Assembly: GCA_001838165.1 (NCBI GenBank)
Contig: KV835868.1
Location: 1 to 64,000 of the forward strand
Length of the DNA: 64,000 nt
Direction: 5' to 3'
From: Actinomyces sp. HMSC035G02
GTDB taxonomy: Bacteria > Actinomycetota > Actinomycetes > Actinomycetales > Actinomycetaceae
Part shown: one piece after another, positions 58,766 through 64,000 of the stretch
Layout of the letters: the number at the start of each line of letters is the position of its first letter
Numbering within the stretch: position 1 is the stretch's first letter
Notes under the pieces: model-generated
The model's database searches: none
What the model saw: the letters and a program-made list of their open reading frames with translations, nothing else
Told to the model about the DNA's origin: nothing
Translations under genes and position numbers: made by a program

Positions 58766-60062
58766 CGATGCTCCTTGCCATCATGCGGTCGGTCACGTCG
58801 TCGTCGAAGTCTCGCCAGTCCTCGGGCAGAAGCTCGTCGAGGACGTCATCGACCGAGACGGCGCCGTGCAGGTGGCCGTCCTCGTCGACGACGGGCAGGA
58901 CCGTCAGGTTGTAGGTCGCGAGCAGACGCGTCACGGTCGCGATGTGCGCGTTGGGGTCCACGGACTCGATGTCGCGGTCCAGGATCGTGCCGAGCAGCGT
59001 CTGCGGGGGCTCGCGCAGCGCGCGCTGGATGTGGACCATGCCCAGGTACTGGCCGGTTGGGGTCTCCTGGGGAGGGCGTGCGATGAAGGCGACGGTCGCG
59101 ATCGAGGCCGGGATGTCCTCGCGTCGTACGGCCGCGAGCATCTGCGCGACGGTTGCGTTGGGGCCGAAAATGACGGGCTCGGTGGTCATGAGCGAACCCG
59201 CCGTCGACTCGTCGTAGGTCATGAGTCGACGCACGTCCTCGGCCTCTTCGGGCTCCATGAGGGCCAGCAGGGACTGGGCCTGCGCGTCGGGCAGCTCGGC
59301 GACGAGGTCAGCCGCGTCGTCGGGCTGCATGACGTCCAGGACGTCGGCGGCTCGGGCAGCTTCCAGCGCGGAGACGATCGCGATACGGTCGTCGTTACCC
59401 AGCTCCTCGAGCACGTCGGCGAGGCGCGCATCCGTCAGCTGCATGGCGACCGCCATCTTGCGGTCCTGGGGCAGCGTGTGCATGAAGTCCGCCAGGTCCG
59501 CGGGGCGCATGTCCTCCGTGTACTGCACGAGCGCGGTCGCCGCCTGGTTGGAGTCGGTCTTGAGCAGGCCGGAGACCTCGGACACGTCCACGGTGAGGGT
59601 CTCGCCGCTGCGCGTGAAACCGAGGGAGGAAGTGCGCACGCGCTGGACGTGCAGGGTGGAGATCACCCAGTCCTTGGGGCGGCGCTGGCGCATCGCGACG
59701 TCGAGGATACGCACCTGCCCCGAGCCGTCGTTCATCGTGACGACGCGGTCGAAGAGCTCGGAGAGCACGAGCGTCTCGATGGGGCGCTGCGTGAACGAAC
59801 GGATGTTGAGAAGGCCCGTCGTGATGACAGAACCGGACTCGATCGCGGTCACGCGAGTGAGCGGCAGGAAGACACGCTTACGCGGGCCGACCTCGACGAC
59901 GAAGCCGATGACGTTGGCTTCGGATTTCAGCCGAAAGATGACAACGACATCGTGAATCTTGCCGACCTGGTCGCCCAAAGGGTCGAAAACACTAGTGCCA
60001 GCGAGCTTTCCGATGTAAACGCGGCGGCCCTTGGTGCCTAGCTCAATAGATGCAATGCTCAC
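58758..60062 (-). CDS. soluble MgtE-like protein with PRC barrel and CBS pair (no channel domain)
   Basis: This 434-residue protein has an N-terminal PRC-barrel-like domain (GRRVYIGKLAGTSVFDPLGDQVGKIHDVVV) and an MgtE N-terminal superhelix (MRPADLADFMHTLPQDRKMAVAMQL, DDAADLVAELP). It ends with two CBS domains (AGSLMTTEPVIFGPNATVAQML and ILDRDIESVDPNAHIATV). True MgtE magnesium channels continue with five membrane helices; none is present. It may sense Mg2+ or nucleotides and act on the DUF1003 membrane partner encoded next. GTG start with TAAGAT six bases upstream (leaderless). Confidence 0.87.
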   Translation of the reverse strand: MSIASIELGTKGRRVYIGKLAGTSVFDPLGDQVGKIHDVVVIFRLKSEANVIGFVVEVGPRKRVFLPLTRVTAIESGSVITTGLLNIRSFTQRPIETLVLSELFDRVVTMNDGSGQVRILDVAMRQRRPKDWVISTLHVQRVRTSSLGFTRSGETLTVDVSEVSGLLKTDSNQAATALVQYTEDMRPADLADFMHTLPQDRKMAVAMQLTDARLADVLEELGNDDRIAIVSALEAARAADVLDVMQPDDAADLVAELPDAQAQSLLALMEPEEAEDVRRLMTYDESTAGSLMTTEPVIFGPNATVAQMLAAVRREDIPASIATVAFIARPPQETPTGQYLGMVHIQRALREPPQTLLGTILDRDIESVDPNAHIATVTRLLATYNLTVLPVVDEDGHLHGAVSVDDVLDELLPEDWRDFDDDVTDRMMARSIDG

Positions 60063-60163
60063 CCTTACATCTTAGGCTGGTGACCACACATGCGTACTGA
60101 TGAGCCGGTCGCCGCATGAACAATGCGTTCCATGCCACCGTGGCCGGGGACGAAGGAGAAGAA

Positions 60164-60904
60164 ATGGCTGTCGTGATGGACCCGCAGATGCCCACGGGCA
60201 CCGAGGTCGCCTCGTACGAGACCTACGCGCAGGCCCGCGCCGGTGTCGACTTCCTGTCGGATGCCGGCTTCGATGTTTCCGCGATCACGATTGTCGGCTC
60301 CGACCTGCACCTCGTCGAGCGCGTCAAAGGACGCCTGACGATTGCCCGCGCGTCCCTCTCGGGTGCCTCCAGCGGCGGCCTGTGGGGAGCCCTGGGCGGC
60401 ATGCTCATGTCCGCTGGCCAGAGCGCGGGCGGAACGGGTTCGTGGGTCGCTGGCGGCATCATCGTCGGTGCCCTGATCGGCATGGCTCTGTCAGCCCTGT
60501 CCTTCATCATTCGCGGACGCAGCCGCGACCTCGTGTCCTCTCAGCAGGTTGTTGCGGAGCGCTACGCGGTCCTGGCCTCGGCCGACATCGACCGCGCCTA
60601 TCAGATCCTGCAGCGCACCCCCGGTAACCGCGCGCGCGTCATCCGCCCGCGTACGGAGCAGGCGCGCCCGAAGAAGGATTCTGTCGGCTTCTTCCCCGAC
60701 GGCCGCCCGCGCTTCGGTGCGGCGACCAAGGACGGGGAGGTGCCCGGCGGGCGTGAGACGCCCGAGGCCATGTCTGCCCAGACCCCCACGCCCACGAGCA
60801 CGCCCGAGGCTGCCTCGCCCGCAACGAACAACCCCGATAGCGCGCCCACCGCGCATGAGGAAGCCCCGGCCTCGTCCCCCGAAAAGGACCAGACCGAGGC
60901 GTAA
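60164..60904 (+). CDS. general stress protein 17M-like membrane protein
   Basis: This 246-residue protein has an N-terminal YflT/GSP17M-like domain (TEVASYETYAQARAGVDFLSDAGFDVSAITIVG). Two Gly-rich membrane hairpin helices follow (GLWGALGGMLMS, WVAGGIIVGALIGMALSALSF), then a disordered Pro/Thr-rich tail. ATG 60164 has GAAGGAG five bases upstream; ATG 60116 is an alternative. The recurring GCCCCGGCCTCGT motif occurs inside its coding tail (60863-60875). It is divergent from the MgtE-like operon; function unknown. Confidence 0.75.
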   Translation: MAVVMDPQMPTGTEVASYETYAQARAGVDFLSDAGFDVSAITIVGSDLHLVERVKGRLTIARASLSGASSGGLWGALGGMLMSAGQSAGGTGSWVAGGIIVGALIGMALSALSFIIRGRSRDLVSSQQVVAERYAVLASADIDRAYQILQRTPGNRARVIRPRTEQARPKKDSVGFFPDGRPRFGAATKDGEVPGGRETPEAMSAQTPTPTSTPEAASPATNNPDSAPTAHEEAPASSPEKDQTEA

Positions 60905-60924
60905 CCTCAGCGTCTGCGCGCGGC

Positions 60925-62433
60925 TTAGCGCGACTGAACGCGCGCGATCCACTCCTCGACGTCGGCGATCGTGCGCGGGATGTCCTCGGAGATGCGCGTG
61001 ACCGTGCCGTCGGCGTTCACGACGACGTCGTCTTCGATGCGCACGCCGATGCCCCGGTACTCCTCGGGGATCAGCAGGTCGTCGGCGCGGAAGTACAGGC
61101 CCGGCTCGATCGTGAAGACCATGCCCGGCTCGAGCAGCGCGCCCTGGTAGAGCTCCGCGCGCGCCTTCGCACAGTCGTGCACGTCCAGGCCCAGGTGGTG
61201 GCTGGTGCCGTGCGGCATCCAGCGACGGTGCTGCTGGCCCTCGGGGGACAGCGACTCTTCGGGGGTGACGGGCAGGATGCCCCACTCATACAGGCGGGCG
61301 GCGATGACTTTCATGGCGGCGTCGTGCACGTCCTTGAAGCGGCAGCCCGGCTCATTGGCGCGGGCCAGGGCAGCCTCGCAGGCGTCGAGGACAGCCTGGT
61401 AGACGCGGGCCTGGACCTCGGTGAAACGACCGTTGACGGGCAGCGTACGCGTGATGTCGGCGGTGTAGAGGGAGTCGACCTCGACGCCGGCGTCGACGAG
61501 CACCAGGTCGCCCTCACGCACCTCGCCGTCGTTGTCGATCCAGTGCAGGGTGTTCGCGTGGTTGCCCGAGGCCGCGATGGTCTCGTATCCCTCGCCGTTG
61601 CCCTCTTCTCGGGCGACCGCTCGGAATGCGCCCTCGATGACGCGCTCGCCGCGGCGGTGACCCACGGCGCGGGGCAGGACGCGGATGATGTCCTCGAAGC
61701 CGGCCTTGGTGACCTCGACCGCGCGGATCATCTCGTCGAGCTCGAAGGCATCCTTGGTCAGGCGGATCTCCGAGAGATGTTCTTCGAGGGCCTCGTCCTC
61801 CTTGCGCGCATCCTCTCCCGCGGGCAGCGAAGCCTGCGTGCGCACCTCGTTGACCATCGCCTCGACGTTCGCGTCGACGCCGCGCACGATACGCAGCTGC
61901 ACGGTCCCGGCGTCCTTTGCCAGCACGTCGCGCAGCGTGTCGATGTGTCGGGTCTCCAGGCCGGTCTGCGCGCTCAGCTCCTCGAGCGAGGGGCGCGCGC
62001 CCACCCAAAATTCGCCGTAGCGGGCGTCCGCGTAAAACTCCTTGGAGGAACGCGAGGCGCGGGGCTTGAAGAAGAGCAGGGGAGTGTGGGTGCCGTCCTC
62101 GTTCGGCTCGAGCACCAGGACGGTGTCCGGCTCCTTCTCGCCGCCCAGGCCCGACAGGTGCGCGAAAGCGGAGTGCGCGCGGAAACGGTAGTCGCAGTCG
62201 TTGGAGCGGACCTTGTAGGGGCCTGCGGGCACGACGAGGCGCTCACCCGGGAAGGGGGCACCAGCCTTGAGGGTGCGGTCGTTCAGGAAGTCGGCGACGC
62301 GCTCGCGCTCGGGCAGTTCGGAGGGGCGAGGCCCCCAACCGGAGCCGATGAAATCGCGGAAGGCGGAGGACTGGGGCTGACGGGAGCGGGTTTCGCCGCG
62401 ATCGGCCATGGACTGGGAGGCTTCTTCACTCAT
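60925..62433 (-). CDS. pepP: Xaa-Pro aminopeptidase (aminopeptidase P)
   Basis: This 502-residue M24 peptidase removes an N-terminal residue next to proline. Metal ligands are LVLVDAGVEVDSLYTADITRTLP (two Asp), WMPHGTSHHLGLDVHD (His), GMVFTIEPGLYF (Glu) and IGVRIEDDVVV (Glu). The N-terminal AMP_N domain begins FADFLNDRT-like (RVADFLNDRTLKAGAPFPGERLV). ATG 62433 is favoured by TAGAAT seven bases upstream (leaderless); GTG 62439 also exists in frame. Confidence 0.92.
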   Translation of the reverse strand: MSEEASQSMADRGETRSRQPQSSAFRDFIGSGWGPRPSELPERERVADFLNDRTLKAGAPFPGERLVVPAGPYKVRSNDCDYRFRAHSAFAHLSGLGGEKEPDTVLVLEPNEDGTHTPLLFFKPRASRSSKEFYADARYGEFWVGARPSLEELSAQTGLETRHIDTLRDVLAKDAGTVQLRIVRGVDANVEAMVNEVRTQASLPAGEDARKEDEALEEHLSEIRLTKDAFELDEMIRAVEVTKAGFEDIIRVLPRAVGHRRGERVIEGAFRAVAREEGNGEGYETIAASGNHANTLHWIDNDGEVREGDLVLVDAGVEVDSLYTADITRTLPVNGRFTEVQARVYQAVLDACEAALARANEPGCRFKDVHDAAMKVIAARLYEWGILPVTPEESLSPEGQQHRRWMPHGTSHHLGLDVHDCAKARAELYQGALLEPGMVFTIEPGLYFRADDLLIPEEYRGIGVRIEDDVVVNADGTVTRISEDIPRTIADVEEWIARVQSR

Positions 62434-62487
62434 GGTCACTATTCTACGGCCGGTTGGTCCTCCTCGGCTTCCGGATGGTCATGACAA

Positions 62488-62540
62488 ACCCCGGCCTCGT
62501 GTCCCTGTGGCGCGCGCTGCGCCGGGAACGAGGCCGGGGT
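62488..62540 (-). terminator. hairpin downstream of the asparaginase gene
   Basis: ACCCCGGCCTCGT (62488-62500) pairs perfectly with ACGAGGCCGGGGT (62528-62540) across a 27-base loop. Confidence 0.6.
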
Positions 62541-62559
62541 CGTGTCGGGTGGAAGAGGC

Positions 62560-63558
62560 TCAGTCCTGGAGGGTGAGCTCTCCCGCGATGGACAGGTCCA
62601 TCCACCGCTTGAAGTCCGCGCCGCGCTTGCCCTGCGAGAGCAGGAAGACGGTCTTGGCGTAGAGGGCCTCGAGGGTCATGTCATGCGCGCCGATCGCGCC
62701 CAGCTGTGCGAGGGCGTTGCCGGCCTCGTAGTGGCCGAGCATGACCTCGGACTGGTAGCACTGGGAGGCGACGATGATCGGCACCTCGGCCTGCGCGAGC
62801 TCGGCCAGGACGTCCACGAGCCCCGGCTCGGAGGCCGGGATGTTGCCTACGCCGAAGGTGCGCAGAATGACCGCGTCCGGGTGGGGCGTCGTCATGGCGC
62901 GCAGCCGCGCGGCGCTCATGCCGGGCACCACGTCGATGACGGCGACATCCTGGCGCTTGTACGGGCTGGGATCCTGCCAGCCGGTGCCCACGCTCGGTGT
63001 GCCGTACCAGCGCCACGGGGCGCCCGTGCGAGCCATGGGGGACACAGAGGGCGACTCGAAGCCGCGGAACGCCCACGACGAGGTCTTGGTGGCGCGGTTG
63101 CCGGCCAGGAGCTTGTGCCCGAAGAACAGCATGACTCCGCGGGCGTGGCGCGAAATTGCCGCGCGCAGCGCACCCGTGACGTTCGCCGACGCGTCCGAGC
63201 CGACGACGCCGAGCGGGTACTGGGACCCGGTCAGGACGACCGGCTTGCCCATGCTCGCCAGCGCGTAGGACAGGGCCGCGGCCGAGTAGGCCATCGTGTC
63301 CGTGCCGTGCAGGACTAAGAAGGCGTCGGCCTCGTCCGCGTGCGCGTTGATGTCGTCGATGATGGCCTGCCAGTCCTCGGGGGTAGCCTCCGAGGAGTCG
63401 ATGAGCGGGTCCAGCGTCGACATCGTGATGTTCGAGGCCAGCTCGATGCCCTCGAGCTGGGAGCCGAACCAACCCTGCAGGTCAGCGCCGGGACGCAGAC
63501 CCTCGGGGGAGTCGACCATGCCGATGGTGCCACCGGCATACGTGACGTGAAGACGCAC
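62560..63558 (-). CDS. ansA: L-asparaginase (bacterial type I-like)
   Basis: This 332-residue enzyme hydrolyses asparagine to aspartate and ammonia. The first catalytic Thr lies in VTYAGGTIGMVDS, and the second Thr with Asp in VLHGTDTMAYSAAAL. The supporting Lys region is MLFFGHKLLAGNRATKTSSW. No signal peptide is seen, so it is cytoplasmic. It lies 13 bases after the permease gene on the same strand, so import and breakdown of asparagine are probably coupled. Confidence 0.9.
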   Translation of the reverse strand: MRLHVTYAGGTIGMVDSPEGLRPGADLQGWFGSQLEGIELASNITMSTLDPLIDSSEATPEDWQAIIDDINAHADEADAFLVLHGTDTMAYSAAALSYALASMGKPVVLTGSQYPLGVVGSDASANVTGALRAAISRHARGVMLFFGHKLLAGNRATKTSSWAFRGFESPSVSPMARTGAPWRWYGTPSVGTGWQDPSPYKRQDVAVIDVVPGMSAARLRAMTTPHPDAVILRTFGVGNIPASEPGLVDVLAELAQAEVPIIVASQCYQSEVMLGHYEAGNALAQLGAIGAHDMTLEALYAKTVFLLSQGKRGADFKRWMDLSIAGELTLQD

Positions 63559-63571
63559 TGTTCGTCCTTTC

Positions 63572-64000
63572 TCAGTCGCCCGCCACCAGGGTTTCCTCGC
63601 CCTGCAGCGAGGCGGCGGCCTCGTCGGTCAGGTTGCCGACGCGCCCGCGCACGTAGTACCAGCCGGCGACCATGAGGACGACGACCACGCCGAAGAGGGC
63701 CAGGGTCCAACGACCAGACTCGGAGGTCACGTTAGAGCCAACGACGACCGCGAAGAAGAGCAGCGCCAGGTAGTTGGTGTAGGGGGCGCCGGGCATGCGG
63801 AACTCGGGGCGCTGCTCCTCGCCGCGCTTGACCTTGCGCAGGAACGCCAGGTGCGAGATGAGGATCATCGCCCAGGTGCCGGCGATGCCGATGCCCGCCA
63901 GGTCCATGACGATGTTGAAGGCGTTCTCCGGGACGAAGGCGTTGAGCAGGACGCCGAGCAGACCCAGCGACGCGGTGATGATGATGCCGCCGTAGGGGAC
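63572..64000 (-). CDS. APC-family amino-acid permease, 3' part (probable asparagine permease)
   Basis: Only the C-terminal roughly 142 residues are in the window; the gene continues beyond 64000. Visible are VPYGGIIITASLGLLGVLLN, then the AnsP-like segment DLAGIGIAGTWAMILISHLAFLRKVKRGE and FRMPGAPYTNYLALLFFAVVV, and two final helices. The FRMPGAPYTNY loop is typical of L-asparagine/aromatic AAT-family permeases. The adjacent asparaginase supports asparagine as substrate. Confidence 0.8.
   Translation of the reverse strand, partial: VPYGGIIITASLGLLGVLLNAFVPENAFNIVMDLAGIGIAGTWAMILISHLAFLRKVKRGEEQRPEFRMPGAPYTNYLALLFFAVVVGSNVTSESGRWTLALFGVVVVLMVAGWYYVRGRVGNLTDEAAASLQGEETLVAGD

Overview
The window is high-GC actinobacterial DNA. 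The tatD-rpf-rpf-ksgA-ispE block, glmU-prs-rplY, a coproporphyrin-type hemH-hemQ gene, DUF3117, leaderless promoters and a secreted beta-helix protein resembling dental-plaque glucanases point to an oral Actinomycetaceae member. It looks most like the Schaalia/Actinomyces odontolyticus group; this is judged from family resemblance only, with no database search.

Layout. (1) 1-8.2 kb is a decayed accessory island. It holds IS3- and IS30-family transposase remnants, a DUF4143 ATPase stub, a frameshifted relB relic and a YefM-Doc pair whose toxin is cut by an IS30 remnant. Four intact non-core genes remain: a DUF262/DUF1524 nuclease-like protein, a zinc-ribbon protein, a DUF3800 protein and a new-looking PD-(D/E)XK protein. 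(2) 8.2-12.9 kb carries an HsmA-like membrane protein, two divergent paralogous TetR genes, a RelBE pair, a Fic AMPylase and an acetyltransferase. The RelBE pair sits between two copies of the fic operator. (3) 13-19 kb has a glycosyltransferase, a TetR-controlled ABC exporter (ATPase, permease, regulator) and a fused ferrochelatase-HemQ gene. (4) 19-30 kb is a mixed housekeeping and stress stretch: esterase, uracil-DNA glycosylase homologue, ArfB-like rescue factor, methyltransferase, threonine aldolase, RelB-YoeB, nitroreductase, YkvI transporter, Ogt, protoglobin, and a NhaP antiporter with a 7-C frameshift. (5) 30-34 kb holds a large MacB-like ABC protein behind a PhoB/OmpR-type repeat box. 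(6) 34-44 kb is the cell-wall growth and ribosome block: DJ-1, TatD, two Rpf-like proteins, DUF4230, KsgA, IspE and an ABC-F protein. (7) 44-50 kb has a secreted GH87-like protein, a DUF1540 protein, a TetR, tRNA-Gln(TTG), a truncated GlmU, PRPP synthase and L25/Ctc. (8) 50-64 kb has ManC, a BMP lipoprotein, a phosphomannomutase relic, DapE, a LOG protein, DUF3117, an O-methyltransferase, Mrp, DUF1003, a soluble MgtE-like protein, a general-stress membrane protein, PepP, asparaginase and the end of an amino-acid permease that runs off the window.

The most unusual non-coding structures are four. One is a dyad-symmetric array of eight 10-bp motifs with an exact 19-bp period (38807-38941). The second is a pair of about 113-bp MITE-like elements with long terminal inverted repeats (20284-20397 and 38656-38768). 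The third is a recurring intergenic CGAGGCCGGGG motif, often paired into terminator hairpins. The fourth is a large set of leaderless promoters with a -10 box 6-7 nt before the start codon.
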